From NCBI GenBank assembly GCA_039720395.1, contig CM077826.1, forward strand, positions 22,569,053 to 22,633,052: a stretch of 64,000 nt of DNA. Direction: 5' to 3'. The notes under the pieces were generated by a model. It saw nothing but the letters and a program-made list of their open reading frames with translations, had not been told where the DNA came from and ran no database searches. This DNA comes from Liquidambar formosana (Eukaryota; Streptophyta; Magnoliopsida; Saxifragales; Altingiaceae). Both the position numbers and the translations under genes were made by a program. Below are positions 1 to 13,205 of the stretch, one piece after another (the first letter of the stretch is position 1; every line of letters starts with the position of its first letter).

Positions 1-136
1 AGAATTTCCATATAAATCCAAGGTATGCAGGGCATACACTAAGTTTGGTACTGTCTTATATTGACAGATTGAATGTTTGTAATAGAAGTTGCTGTATAGT
101 AACTATAAATCATGAACTAAACATTGTTCCTTCCAG

Positions 137-3100
137 GTAGTTTTGTTATTTCAGAAGATTGAAGGGGTAGAAGTATGCCTATTTGGCATGTATGTTCAAG
201 AATTCGGATCAGAATGTCAATTCCCAAACCAGCGTCGTGTTTATCTCTCGTATCTGGATTCTGTGAAATATTTTAGGCCAGAGATCAAAGCAGTGACTGG
301 AGAGGCTCTTCGTACATTTGTATACCATGAAATTTTGGTAAGCAACTGATCTCATATTTTGTTCTGGATAAATGATTTAATTAGTTTGGAGTCTTTTTTA
401 CATTGTGCTATTGGCCTTTATCTTTGATCCTCTTTCCAGATTGGATACCTTGAATATTGCAAGAAACGGGGTTTCACAAGTTGCTATATATGGGCGTGCC
501 CTCCATTGAAGGGTGAAGATTATATTCTGTATTGCCATCCAGAAATTCAGAAGACACCAAAATCTGATAAACTCAGGGAGTGGTGAGTGTAACAACCTTC
601 CGAAATTAGTCTTTGTGATTCATTTTACTGTTATTCAGTATTCTGATTCCTGAAATAAGTTTTTGTTCCTCTATAACACTTGTGTTTGGCATGGATGAAT
701 AATTTTTTTATTTCAGGTACTTGGCAATGTTAAGAAAAGCCTCCAAGGAAAATATTGTAGTTGATCTCACTAATTTATATGATCATTTCTTTATAACTAC
801 TGGTGAATGTAAGGCTAAAGTAACTGCAGCTAGGCTGCCATATTTTGATGGTGACTACTGGCCTGGTGCTGCGGAGGATATGATCTATCAGCTTCGTCAG
901 GAAGAAGATGGCAGGAAACAGAATAAGAAAGGAACAACCAAGAAGACCATAACAAAAAGGGCTCTAAAAGCATCTGGTCAGTCTGATCTTTCTGGCAACG
1001 CGTCGAAGGATATACTTCTAATGCATAAAGTAATTTTACTATCCCAGAACTTCTAGCTTATTATTAATTAATTTATTTTTTTTCTTTCAATCAGCGATTC
1101 CTAGTTGTCATTTGTACTTGAGATTGTAATTTTTGCTTACATCGCTAGGGTATTTTGTTGTAATAATTAGAGATTGTAAAATTTCGAATATTTGTTAACT
1201 TATTTTTCCCTTCTTTTGACACTTTTGAACAATTGAAAGTCGAGATCTATTTGTTGGAGATTTTTTTTTTTTGGATAAGACTATTTTTTGGAGATATTAT
1301 TATTTTGTTCTGACAATGCTATGTATTCTTCTCCAGCTTGGTGAAACCATAAGCCCAATGAAGGAAGATTTTATCATGGTTCATTTGCAGCATGCATGCA
1401 GTCACTGTTGTATTTTAATGGTATCTGGAAACCGTTGGTTTTGCAACCAGTGCAAAAATTTTCAGCTTTGTGACAAGTAAGAATTCTGCAAACTTTACCC
1501 GTCTGTTGCTTTGTGGACCTGCTCATTAGTAATTTATGTAAGTATTTTCATATGGGTTCTCTCACATTTCAAGCTTGCATTTTGAAAATTGAGAGCGACA
1601 TTGTAGACATTGATGCCGGTGGATAGGTCACGGTTTCAAGATACAGATATATCGGTGGAAATATCTGAATATGTTAATGTTGGAATAAAATTTTATAAAT
1701 TTGTGAAAATATCTAATAAAACTTAGATGACTTGTAAAAAATGACATTATTAATTTAACAAGACTGCACAATTAATAATAAGATATTGGTGTATGACTTT
1801 AAAATGATCATAATAAGAAACAATCAGCAGAGATAGGTTGTGAGCTGCATCTATGTAGTCTTAGACCCCAGAGGTGGATTGGAGAATCACACAGCTTGCA
1901 TGGATGAGTTTTAGTTTTTCATAATATTCACAAAATGACTGTAGTGGGCTCGCAAGAAATGAACATAATGATGGGGAGCAAGTCGTGGTGTTGTCATGGC
2001 AGTGAACAGGCTCACAGGAAATGGAGATCGTGATTTTATCTGTCATTTTTTTTCATCCTGGCAGGATTTCAGCTGATTTCTCTGTCTGTTCTTGAGGACA
2101 GGGCAAGATATGTTAAACATATGGATAGTATCTCATTATGTTGATAATTTTAAGGACATTGATAATATAACATCTGTTCTGCTGTTTTGTTACTTCCTTT
2201 GTTTGATGTAGTGGATCAGTGTGTTCTAATTAAAGAATATTAGGGATAGAAATTTTGTAAAGCTTGTCTATGTTCTTATTTGTCGGCTGGTGAACTGACC
2301 CTTCTTCCAGTTGGGAAAGGGAGTATTCTCTGGGACATTTTTTTTTGTCTGCCGCGGGTGGTAAATTTGAATCGCCTATGCTAAATATAAAATTTTCAGT
2401 GGTTGAATTTCCTGAGGTATTTTGTTGGATCAGTAGTTGATGGCTCTCATTGCCAAAATGCGTACTGGCTCATGTTTACATTTTAGAATGACGTCTTTTT
2501 GGGTTCTGATGTTTGTGCATATACCCTCACAGGTGTTATGATGCAGAACAAAAACTTGAAGAGAGAGACAGACATCCTATAAATCAGAGGGACAAGCACG
2601 TACTCTATCAAGTAAGTCGAAGTCTATGAGTAATGAGCCATTTTTTTTCAAGCAAATGGTTCCCAGTCTCATTTTCAGCTTTTATTTTTGTCATTGTATC
2701 AGTACATTTCTTTGTTATGTCCTTATTGAAATTGAGATTGCTTGACCTTGCAGGTCGAAATCACCGATGTTGCTGTAGATACTAAGGATAAAGATGAGAT
2801 TCTTGAGAGTGAATTCTTTGACACCAGACAGGCATTTCTGAGTCTTTGTCAAGGAAATCATTATCAATATGATACCCTACGCCGGGCTAAGCATTCCTCC
2901 ATGATGGTTCTTTACCATCTTCACAATCCAACTGCTCCTGCATTTGTTACAACATGCAACATATGTCATCTTGACATTGAAGCTGGTCAAGGTTGGCGCT
3001 GTGAAGTTTGCCCAGATTATGATGTATGCAATGCTTGTTATCAAAAGGATGGGGGGATTGAACATCCTCATAAGTTGACAAATCATCCATCCATCGCTGA

Positions 3101-4699
3101 TCGTGATGCACAAAACAAGGAGGCTAGGCAAGTTCGAGTTGTGCAGGTACTGTATTAGTATTATTATTTTATTTTTATTTTTTTCAATTGAAAAATTCTA
3201 TAATTTTTTGAATTTGTAATCACTTGCTGCAGTCAATATTGCTGCCTTGTCATTTCGTAGCATTTTCTTATTCCATATTTATATTAGCATGCATGTCGGT
3301 TCAAAGTTGAAGCTCTGCAATGAGTTACTTTTTAAAATTCATGGACATATTGTTTTCTCATGTTCAAAAGAAAAAAGAACAAAGAATATGTGTTGAGACT
3401 GCTTTGTTAACTCAGAACTTCTCTGGAAAAATGTCTAAACAGATGGGGGATTTTCTTATTCCATATTTTTATTAGCATGCATGCCAGTTCAAAGTTGAAG
3501 CTCTGCAATGAGTTACTATTTAAAATTCACGGTCATATTGTTTTCTCATGTTCAAAAGAAAAAAGAACAAAGAATATGTGTTGAGACTGTTTCGTTAACT
3601 CAGAATGTCTCTGGAAAAATGTCAGAGGGCGAGACTGTTTTGGAACTGTTGTGACAGGAGTTCTTTTCTAGAAGCATATGTGATTTTTTGTTTGCCATTG
3701 CTTTTGCATGTACTTTTGTTGATAATCATGAAATAATACTCTGTGATTGCTAACTTGTGATGCCACTTTGTGGTTTACTCTTTGACAGTTGATTAAATGC
3801 ATAGTGTTTGGTTCCAGATTAATCATCTTGCCTTGTTGAGATAGCTCTTGCCATTTGTCTATGTTTTCATGATTTCTGCTTTTCATTTGTTTTCCTTTGC
3901 TTTTTCCTGTTAATTTTCCTGGCTGTCTTAATATAATCATAATAATCAGAATATAAGAGTTGTTGCTGCTACGTGTCTATTCTCTGTAGAGTTGATACTT
4001 AGGAGGAGAATTCAGTGATCTCCAATGGGAAAATTGGCAATTTCTTTTATTTATTTTTTAAAAAATAAATTGTAACAAGTAAATTCACGATTTATTTTTT
4101 TCAGTGTTTCTGTAATAGTTTAAATTGGAATTCTTATGTCCTCTATCTTCAGCCTTCACAGAATAGTGAAATTGGTGAAAATAAGAGTTGTTGCCCATGC
4201 ATTATAGAAATAGAAGCATCTTTCTTTTAAGGCCTGACATGATATGGTTATTGGCATTGCAGCTAAGGAAAATGCTTGATCTTCTGGTTCATGCATCTCA
4301 ATGTCGTTCTCCACACTGTCAGTACCCTAATTGCCGTAAGGTGAAGGGGCTTTTCCGCCATGGGATACAATGCAAAACGCGTGCTTCCGGTGGTTGTGTT
4401 CTCTGTAAGAAAATGTGGTATCTTCTTCAGCTTCATGCTCGAGCTTGCAAAGAATCTGAATGCCACGTACCACGTTGCAGGTTTGTATATTAGCCTTTTC
4501 CCTGCTGATAAGAATCATGCCAGCGCCTTTACTACTGCTTTTGTTTACGAGGATAATAAACTATATATATTGTTATATGTTCAGAGATCTGAAAGAACAT
4601 TTGAGGAGGCTCCAACAGCAGTCAGACTCCCGGCGGAGGGCTGCTGTGATGGAGATGATGAGACAGAGAGCTGCAGAGGTTGCTGGCAATTCTGGATGA
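137..4699 (+). CDS. HAC1: HAC-type histone acetyltransferase (p300/CBP family), 3' half
   Basis: Nuclear transcriptional co-activator that acetylates histone and other lysines. Eight exons can be read: 137-337, 440-582, 717-1029, 1337-1476, 2533-2611, 2754-3146, 4263-4480 and 4585-4699, all with GT/AG borders and one continuous frame ending at TGA 4697-4699. The first exons hold the HAT core ([17 protein letters not shown], then [15 protein letters not shown] and [15 protein letters not shown]). Next come a ZZ finger across exons 4-5 (CSHC...CNQC...CDKC), a second ZZ finger in exon 6 (CNIC...CEVC...CNAC) and a C-terminal TAZ2 finger in exons 6-8 (HASQC...[13 protein letters not shown]...CVLCKKMW...CHVPRC), ending in a basic [13 protein letters not shown] tail. 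Order and wording match Arabidopsis HAC1 closely. The start and N-terminal TAZ1/PHD parts lie left of the window. The gene looks intact and is the only ordinary host gene here. Paralogues HAC4, HAC5 and HAC12 are the alternatives; which HAC it is cannot be settled from this half. Confidence 0.95.
1477..2532 (+). other. HAC intron 4, about 1 kb, with possible hAT relic
   Basis: Intron between the two halves of the first ZZ finger. Near 1620-1860 it has a patch rich in GATATATCGG/AATATCTGAATAT-like words that resembles the termini of the hAT element at 6844-13205. No inverted repeat or target duplication was found, so a relic is only a possibility. No coding content. Confidence 0.4.
3263..3623. 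repeat. Tandem duplication inside HAC intron 6 (173-bp unit, period 188)
   Basis: Positions 3263-3435 and 3451-3623 are near-identical direct copies, both running from TTTTCTTATTCCATATTT to CTCTGGAAAAATGTC, with a few substitutions. The 15-bp spacer is not repeated. It lies wholly within the intron between the exon ending at 3146 and the exon starting at 4263, so the protein is not affected. Confidence 0.85.
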
Positions 4700-5250
4700 C
4701 CATTTTGTACATATAAATATGGACGATTTGGAGAAAAGCTTCCAGATAGTGGGAGGTAGATTATAGTTTTTGTGCTACTCTGCTAAGGAGCTGTCTGGAA
4801 CCAGACAGTGACACAGCAAAAGTGGTGGGCAAAGAATGGTCACTGAGGGGGGGTATGCAAATGGCGTTACTGCAGATTGTTAATAATCACTTGGTAGGGA
4901 ACAATTCTTTCATTCATGACTTCTACAACTGAATTCTCCCTAAGAAAGGAAGCAAGTGAGAATTGATGAACCAGAGCTGCCCTCTTCTTCAACAACCGCT
5001 AACCAAGTCCCTCGGAGTTCGAGTACTGATATGTGTGTCCTGTGTCTGTGGCCCGATTTGGTGATTCTTTGATTTTATCCTCTTCTTGTAATTCCATCCA
5101 GTGCCATCCTTGCTCGGGTGGCGAGTGTACTATAATTGTTCTGATCTGTCTAAAATGTTCTCTTACAAAGGAATCTGGGAGGGAGGATAGTTTTTAAGTC
5201 TCTTTTTCTTTTTTCCCCCCTTAAATATTGACCCTTTTTGTAGAATGTCT
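4700..5250 (+). other. 3' UTR and termination region of HAC gene
   Basis: Sequence after the HAC stop codon has no coding potential. It contains T-rich stretches (about 5198-5225) and AATAAG/AATATTAATCAATGAAG-like words near 5230-5355 that could serve as plant polyadenylation signals. The exact cleavage site cannot be read. Confidence 0.5.
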
Positions 5251-6835
5251 TCTTATTTAAAGATGAAAGAAATAAGTAGCATCTCCAAAACTGCAGCAAT
5301 TCATTTTCATTGAGATTGTTGTATGTTTATATTCTCTTTAATATTAATCAATGAAGACTTTTTAATTGTTTATCATTTCTCCCACTCTCTCAATAATGTG
5401 GTTGTGTGTTTTTTATTATTATTTATTTATCATTTAAGTTGGCTGTTGAATTCAAAGCATTTTATGTTTTGATAAAGAGCAAGTCCTACTTTTTATCAAA
5501 AAAGAAGAGAAGAAAAAGCAAGTCCTACCTTCAATTAGTTGTGGGGAAAACAAATAATAAAAAAACAGAAGGAATATGGGTCTATTTTGTTTGATCTGAG
5601 TTCCGTTTTTTTCATTGAACTTTGATGCCTCCTCTCATATGGTTAGCCCAATTATTTAGAGGAAAATATTAAAAAATAGAACGATGACAAGCGTGAACCG
5701 CCTGGTTCACCTTGACTGGCTTATAACTTCAAATCTTATTGTCTTTGGTCACTTTGGGGGCCCTTTGGATCCAATGATAATCAGGAGCCATTGGAGAGAG
5801 TATTAATGGAGAGAGTATTAATTTTAGGGGCGTTTGGGTCCAAGCCCACTTTAGTGGACTTGTCAAGCCTTAAGGTCTAACTAAACCAACAAAGATGAAA
5901 TTACCTCTATTTTATAAAAGAAATTACACTCTAGTATGCAATCGCACCTATACAGATTCACTCCAATCGATACAACTTCAACCCATTCGTGCCTCTACAG
6001 ATTCACTTCAATCCAAACCATTCTCCACGCTTTCGTTCAAGAGCACCAGTACGCAATCGCACTAGATTCACACCAGTCGTTACAACTTTAACCAATTCGC
6101 ACCATTTTCTACCGATTCGAACCATTCTCTATGATTCAATTATAGAATATAGTGTTTTTGCAAGCTAATCAAAAGAAAACATTGTAAGGAAGAAGAATAA
6201 AATGTGAAGAAGACAAAGAAGATGAAGAAAACATGAAGAAACCCTAGCTACAAAAATGGCGAGAAAAAGTGAGTACTAGGTTTTTATTTTGGGGATATAA
6301 CTCTTTCTAGGGTTTTGACTTTGAGAATATAACCCTCTATAGGGTTTTGATTAAGGGCACACGAATCTCTTAGTTTCATTTCATTGCAGTGTAACTATTG
6401 TAAATCAATTTTTATTTTTTGGTATAATTGCTATGTTTCTCATTACTGTAATGAGATTTTATTTTATTTTCTTGTTAATTAGTGTATATTAGTCTTGGAT
6501 TTAGGTGTGTTGATGTAACTATTAGGCTTATCTTTGGGGGCTGTTACGTTGGATGTACTTGAACTCTAAAACAGTTACATGTAACTGATAGTTTTTAAGT
6601 TTCTATTGCCTACTTGATGTAACTGTTTTAAAAAATCTTGGATTTAACATGTTGATGTAACTGTTAAGCTTAAAATTGGGAATATCGTTTTTTCTCATGT
6701 AACTGTTATGAAAAAAATGAGACTTACTATATTATAATTATACTCATCTAACTATTAAGTCTTGATGTAACTGTTGATACAGTTATGCTTATTTTGTGTT
6801 GCGAAATTATGCATGTAACTGTTTTAAAAATATTG
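5251..6835. other. AT-rich spacer and 5' flank of Ulp1-like unit
   Basis: No convincing gene. From about 5827 (GGGGCGTTTGGGTCC) the sequence changes character and may be the left end of the unit that carries the Ulp1-like gene, but I found no partner terminus. An ATG at 6256 is followed within 13 nt by a donor-like GTGAGT, which could be a short first exon. From about 6370 onward the tract is filled with GTAACTGTT/GATGTAACTGTT words, the same repeated motif found in the other introns of the Ulp1-like gene. Confidence 0.4.
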
Positions 6836-6843
6836 GATATAAC
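6836..6843. repeat. Left 8-bp target-site duplication of hAT element
   Basis: GATATAAC directly precedes the left terminus CAAGGTC and recurs exactly at 13206-13213 after the right terminus. Eight-bp duplications are the hallmark of the hAT superfamily. Confidence 0.9.
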
Positions 6844-6854
6844 CAAGGTCTTTA

Positions 6855-6965
6855 ATATCGATATCGCTGGGTATATCGAGGGTCCAAAAATGTGGATATA
6901 TCGTTGGATATATCGACAATATCGATATCGTTTTAAAGATATTGTGGATATTATGTGTTAAATGC
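6855..6965. promoter_or_regulatory. Left subterminal GATATATCG repeat cluster of hAT element
   Basis: Several copies of ATATCGATATCG and GGATATATCG occur in the first 110 bp of the element. Subterminal repeats of this kind are transposase-binding sites in characterised hAT elements; binding here is inferred. Confidence 0.6.
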
Positions 6966-7226
6966 GGAATTTTTTATTGAAACTCTGGGAAACAATTATT
7001 TAGACTATAATACACAATTTAGCATAAAAAAATTGCAATTTAAATGTGTATAAAACAAGTATGTGTTGTGTAGGGTATAAATAGTGTGATACGATGAGAA
7101 AATAAATAATAGAAATTCATGCAAATATAACATCTAAATGTCATATGAGATTAAAATTTGTAAATATTTATCATTTAAACAATAAACACTTACATACTTA
7201 CATACTCACATACTTACATTAGTAGT

Positions 7227-10200
7227 TTAATACCACATGGAGTTCCTTGGTGGTTCAAAATCATCATTTCTATCCCTATTCTGCCTTTCCATATTGGTAA
7301 TATTACGACAATAGGTTGGCCATTTCATATAATTAGCATAATTGAGTAGATAATTCTGTAGATGACAGTCATATTCATCAGCAGAACAATGCCGTAGGAT
7401 TCCCATTGGTGGCAAATTTGGTTGTTCAGTCTCAAGAGCTCCTTCATTTCTATGTGGTGGGATTGATGGATACGTTGAGTATGGATTGGGCATATAATCA
7501 ATTGGTTGTTGATATGGATATTGTTGTCCGTAGATATATGCCCTTGAGGAATCAGTGTTATAGTGGCCCATCCCATATGGGTTGTATGACTGATATGGCA
7601 CAGGTTGGACTTGTTGATGGGGATAGGTATCTTGGCTCGAGTTTGTTCCATACTCAAAATGACTTTATTGTGATCCTATACTCATAAACTTGAAGTTCGA
7701 GGAAAGGGAATCTACATCTTGTTGGCTGCTTGTATTTTGTCCCCATTTTTTCCTCGAATAATGTTTGCCTATTGCCTCGATACCTGGCCCTGCTCTCTTA
7801 GAGCCATGGTCTTCATCCTGTGTCACATGTGTGAAATCTACTTCACAAGTAAAAGAACTCAATAATGGCCTCGGACTAGCTCCAACTCCGTAATTTCCAC
7901 CCCCTCTTCCATCGTCCCCATCATAATTTCCATCACTATCCCCACCTCTAGTATCGGTGTTAGAAGAGTTAGAAGACTTAGAATGCACCGAGTCTGTTCT
8001 CATTGCATCCTAGCTTGATAAAAACTCCTCAGCTATAACTCTGTCGATGTCAATCCTGAAGTTTTGAGCTTCTTCTGCCATCCTTTGGATCAGGTTTATT
8101 ATCTGGCCCATTTATATGTGAGGGCCTAATCCACTTGTAAAGAGGATTCTCATTCTCCTCTCCTAGTTCGACTGATATATCAAGCAGATTTAGAAGCTCT
8201 AACTCTGCTGCATTGTCCATCTCAGCTTCCATATCTCTGACCCTCAACCTCATGTTGTAATAACAAAAGACTAGCTTTTCGAGCTTTTCGTACGCTAGTC
8301 GAATTGCGCTGCTTTGTATGTATTAGGGAAAACATGCTCCAGTTCCTTTCACAAGCTGAAGAGGAGCATGCTTGTGAAAATATTTTCATTGCCAATTCTC
8401 TTAATGTTGGAGTAGAAACCCCATACATATCCCACCAGTCAGCTGCCCATAATAAAATGAAACTATTAATTTTATATTTACAATTTTAAAATTTATAAGT
8501 TAACAAATTTGTTAGTAGTCTATATAGTTCTATACGCACCAGCTGTCATGCTTTCTCTTGATGCAATTGCGAGTCTCTCTCCAAATTTACCCCTCGCTTC
8601 TCGAAACATTATAATCTATAAGTGCAACCTTTTCATCAGTGATTAAATAGAATAAATATTAAAATATAAACTTTGATAGTTATTGTTGTTGTGTTACCTC
8701 ATTTCCAATCTCTCCACCCTTGTCGGAGTTTGGTTCCAACTTTTGGAAGACCTCAAGTACTGCATTAGTCAAGTCTGGGTTGTAACTAATGTTATTCTTG
8801 TATTGATACTTTGGGTTTAGGTAGTATGCTAGCATTCATGTCAAACACAAATATACAATTTAATTAAGTTTCACTTTGTGTGGTGCAAGTGTGTAACAAA
8901 CTAACAAATAAAAAATAACAAATAAGATATATAAATTATTATCTATAATTTTAGATATAGGAAATTAACGTAGAAATGTATAAAGGATGATTGATTGATT
9001 TGTCCCAACCCTCCTTTATAGCTTTTAAGACCCATTGCACATTTGGATTAGATGATAGGAGGGCCTCTTTCATTACTTGGAATGCTTGATATACTACACC
9101 CAAGGTCGGGTATACCTCACTATCAACAATGCACAACAATCGGTAAAGAAGCTCATAAATAGCACATACTTTTGTAACCCTAGCCCAGAAAGTTTGGTTT
9201 AGAATAAGTGATTCAACTTGATGGCCTATTTGCATTCTATTCAGTGGATGTTCAGTCCATTCATCAGAGGTGAACAAGGTTTTCAAGCCCACCTTTTTCT
9301 TTAATTGGCTGTCTAGTGCAATATAATTTGTGGCAAACCGAGTGGCACCCAGTCGTATAATATCTGCTCCACAACATGATCTCATTTGTGCCAACAACCA
9401 ATTGTGGTTGTATATAAAGTTTGTGATCATCCTCCTTCAGTGATCACCTCTTTAACACCTTTTTTATCAGCAATCCTCTCAAATATGAGGTCGATGTAAT
9501 GAGCAGTGCAGGGTGTCCTAGTATAAATTATACTTTTCTATTAACAGCTGCCCCACTTTCTTATAATTGCTGCCATTATCAGTCACTATCTGAACAACAT
9601 TTTTACTACCAATTGATTGCACGACATTTCTCACCAAAGTATAAATATACGTATGGTCCTTGATTCTATCTGAAGCATCTACCGATTTTAAGAAAACTGT
9701 CTTCCCTTTACAATATACTATAAAGTTGATGATGGACAATTTTGTTGGACCTGTCCATCCATCACACATAATGGTGCAGCCATGTGTCTTCCACAATGGC
9801 TTTATCTGTGCAACGTATTTATTCATGTCCTCCACCTGTGAGATGAAATGGAATTTAAGGAAAATCATATAAACAAATTAAAAGGTCATAAATAAAACCT
9901 AATAATGAATAAATACTAATATTTTGAATTAAATTAGTAATTACCTTAATATCAAGATATTTAGTTCTAATCTCATATGGTGAAGGAGGATTAACGCCTG
10001 TTCCAGAAGACTGAGCTCCAGCAATCATATTTTTGAAGTGATGGGAAGCGGCCTTCTCAGGCGGGACATTCTCATGTATAAAGAATTTTGCAACTAATCT
10101 ACCTAAGCCCTCCTTTATCTTGCCTTTACTAAAAGCATCCTTAATGGTCCTTTGCTTTGATTGTGCTGATTTATACAGAGAAGGAACGGAGGGGATATGA

Positions 10201-10757
10201 GTTTCTAGCACTCGAACGCTTTGACTACGTTTAAGTGGAGGCATTGGTCCTTTGTCTTTACTTCTACCAGAACCTGAGCTACCAGCACCAAAACTTCTAA
10301 AACCAGCCTCTGATTGGAATTTTCCATTGCTTTTCCTCCCATTCACTAGCCTTTGAGGCACGGTAGGCTTTTTTATAGTTCCTTTTTTCCTCCGCATCCA
10401 AATTTATTGGGTACATCATGATGTCCTCATCATCATCTTCATCAGCATCATCTGATTGGGATTCTAATATACCACCCCTTAACATTTGTCTAACATTTGA
10501 ATCTCTCCTTGCCTTTGCTGCCTTTGCTGCAACCTTCCCATCAAAAGTTGATACATCTCATCTTTCACATCTGGAGGCACATTGTTACAAGGTACTATAT
10601 TATTTTTTAGATCTGACCTTAGTAAATGGTACTTAAGCCGCGTCGTCCCACCACTCTTCCATGTCTTCTGACAATACCTACATTGGATACCACCTACTGT
10701 ACCCTCTATACGACTCCCATGTTCCCATACAGGATCAACACTTTTCGCTCTTGCCAT
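7227..10757 (-). pseudogene. hAT transposase, frameshifted
   Basis: The minus strand encodes, in order: an N-terminal BED zinc finger (10757-10479; MARAKSVDPVWEHG, then CRYC and RLKYHLL), an acidic/basic linker (10485-9900), a DUF659 transposase core (9868-9518; CDGWTGPTKLSIINF and VTDNGSNY), a central part (9430-8951), and the C-terminal hAT dimerisation region (8428-8050; MYGVSTPTLRELAMKIFSQ and SSACERNWSMFSLIHTKQRN). A Tyr/Pro/Asn-rich tail follows (7601-7227). Single-base frameshifts are visible near 10330, 9514, 9434 and 8299, and introns may separate some parts. The gene belongs to the plant BED/DUF659/dimerisation class of transposases. As written it cannot make a full protein. Confidence 0.88.
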
Positions 10758-10769
10758 CTTTTGCTAAAA

Positions 10770-12035
10770 GTATACAACTGCAAATCTCATGCATAAGTAT
10801 ATAACATTAGTATTTAGTTATTTACTTACTAGACATATAATTTGCATATATGATTGTGTAAAATTAAAAGAAATATATAAATTTAATTTCATTGAGATAA
10901 TAAGAAATTGTGAATTATCCATTACTAGTTTTACTGAAATAATTTAACACTTGTAGAATATATAATGATAATATGATATAACTATATAAGTATATGAATA
11001 TGATGATATAACAAATTAATATATAAGTAGAATATGTAATTATATAACAAATTAATTTGCATATGTGATTCTGTAAAATTAAAAGAAATATATAAATTTA
11101 ATATCATTATATATAAGTAGAAATGTAGAAATATATAATGATATAACAAATTAATTTGCATATGCGATTCTGTAAAATTAAAAGAAATATATAAATTCAT
11201 TGAAGTAGTAAGAAATTGGAATTATGAATTACTAGCTTTACTGAAATAATTTAACACATTAAATTGGACATATGATGATATGGCATATTAATTTAGCACT
11301 TGTAGAATATATAATGATAATATGATATAACTATATAAGTATATGAATATCATGATATAACATATAAGTATATAACAAATTAATATACAAGTAGAATATG
11401 TAATGATATAACAAATTAATTTGCATATGTGATTTTGTAGAAATATAGAAATATATAATGATTATAACAAATTAATTTGCATATGTGATTGTATAAAATT
11501 AAAAGAAATATATAAATTTAATATCATTGAAATAATAAGAAAATTATGAATTATGATTTATGAATTATTGGCTTTACTATAATGATTTAACACATTAAAT
11601 TGGACATATGACAAATTAATTTAACACTTGTAGAATATATAACTATATAACTATATAACTATATAACATTAGTATTTACTTATTTACCACGTTACTGGAC
11701 GTCTGAACATATGAATTTGCATATGTGATTGTGTAAAATTAAAAGAAATATATAAATTTAATATAAATAAAATAATAAGAAATTATGAATTATGAATTAT
11801 TGGCTTACTGAAATAATCTAACACATTAGTATATGATTAAAAATTTGAAACAAATATACATAATTAATATTTAATACTAAGGTGAGTACGTGAGGTGGTC
11901 TAACTATCTAAGGATTATAACTTTATAAGAATAAATTAATTTGGATAGAAATAATGAATTGAAAATTTGAAATAAATAAATTATTTAGACATTATAAGAC
12001 ATAATCACATATTCACATAACTAATTAACTAAAAT
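10770..12035. repeat. AT-rich repeat block of hAT element
   Basis: Upstream of the transposase lie about six imperfect direct copies of a unit containing TTGCATATGTGATT, GTAAAATTAAAAGAAATATA and AATTATGAATTA words (near 10846, 11056, 11157, 11419, 11478 and 11728). It has no coding content. Short open frames here are products of base composition. Confidence 0.65.
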
Positions 12036-12529
12036 TGTATAAATTAACAGAATATAAATTATATGACCTTCAAGTCTTCAATGAATGGCCTAATGCACAG
12101 ATGCACTACTGTCTGCTGTTGCCTTGCTACTTGCTTCTCACAGATGCACTACTTTCTTTTTTCTCAGCACCTTCTTGCTCCTTATTTGTTCACAAATCAT
12201 ACAAATTTATAGACTTATCACTTATATGACAAATTGAGGATGATTGATAAAGTGAAGTGATGAGTGTCTGAGTGATAACCGGAAGTGGGAAATGATGAAG
12301 GCATGAAGCCCATTTGTTTCTCAATGCAACAAAAAAAAAAAGCATGCTAAAGGGCTACAAAGGACAATGAAGGACAATACACCAATGTTTGTTCACGTGA
12401 AGAAGGCTACAAAGGGCTACAAAGGAGGGCTGGTGGGAGGGTTGGGCACCATAAATGGCTCCAAAAGGCTTGCAAATGGTTAGTGGGAGGGCTGGTGGAA
12501 TGGTTAGTGGGCATCTTTGCCCTGCAAAA

Positions 12530-12945
12530 GGCTACAAAAAACAACAAAAGCCCTAGTGGGAGACCTACCCATCTTTTACTTATTTCATGTGAAATGCAGT
12601 GCAACGGACAAATAATGTGAAAATTTTCACATGCAATCAGCAAAAATGGATTCAAAGGCCTGTAAAAAACAGTAAAAGCCTAGTGGGAGGGCTGCAAAAA
12701 GCAAGGACCTACCCATCTTTTACTTATTTCATGTGAAATACAGTGCAAAGGACAAATAATGTGAAAATTTTCACATGCAATCAGCAAAAATGGATGCAAA
12801 GGCCTGCAAAAAATAGTAAAAGCCTAGTGAGAGGGCTACAAAAAGCAAGGACCTACCCCTCTTTCACTTTATTTCATGTGAAATGTGGTGAAAAGCACAA
12901 ATAATGTGAAAAAGTTCACCAGAAATCAGCAAAAATGAATTTAAA
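12530..12945. repeat. 144-bp tandem repeat near right end of hAT element
   Basis: The word GACCTACCC recurs at 12562, 12706 and 12850, giving a constant 144-bp period over almost three units. Each unit includes ATTTCATGTGAAAT and a CACATGCAATCAGCAAAAATG stretch. The block sits just inside the right subterminal region. Confidence 0.8.
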
Positions 12946-12949
12946 CACA

Positions 12950-13200
12950 AACTGGCGATATATGCAATGATATTCTTGATATATCGTCAATATATTGATA
13001 ATATCCTGGCGATAATCTGCATAAAACAGGCGATATATAAACCAAACGATATATCGACTATATATCGCGATATATCGTCAATATCGCTCAATATTTGGTT
13101 TTTTTCCAATTTCTCAAATACCGTAATGGAATATCGTATCGTTACGGGGCGATATGGTGATATATCGCGATATATCATCGATATATCGTGATATTTTGGT
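12950..13200. promoter_or_regulatory. Right subterminal CGATATATCG cluster of hAT element
   Basis: Dense self-complementary words (GATATATCG, CGCGATATATCG, ATATATCGCGATATAT) fill the last 250 bp before the right terminus. They match the left cluster in type but are denser, as in hAT ends where transposase binds. Confidence 0.6.
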
Positions 13201-13205
13201 CCTTG

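Larger units (their letters stand above)
6844..13205 (-). mobile_element. hAT DNA transposon, complete with both ends (6362 bp)
   Basis: Left end CAAGGTCTTTAATATCG and reverse complement of the right end CAAGGACCAAAATATCA form imperfect terminal inverted repeats, flanked by an exact 8-bp duplication. Both subterminal regions are crowded with CGATATATCG-type palindromic words. A minus-strand transposase relic fills 7227-10757. The element lies in an intron or 5' region of the Ulp1-like gene. Removing it gives a host sequence (TTGGATATAAC joined to ATGTTGATGTAACTG) that closely matches another copy of the host's internal repeat near 6627-6660, which serves as an in-window empty site. The transposase has frameshifts, so the copy is non-autonomous now. 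Confidence 0.92.

Noticed and set aside
1620..1860. A hAT-derived MITE in HAC intron 4
   Set aside because: Only word-level likeness to the GATATATCG clusters; no TIR or 8-bp duplication could be matched.
5827..5850. GGGGCGTTTGGGTCCAAGCCC as a terminal inverted repeat of a Harbinger-like or MULE element
   Set aside because: No inverted partner or target duplication was found within the window.
10982..11200. 72-codon AT-rich minus frame (MNLYISFNFTESHMQ...)
   Set aside because: Internal repeats of the hAT spacer; composition artefact without homology.
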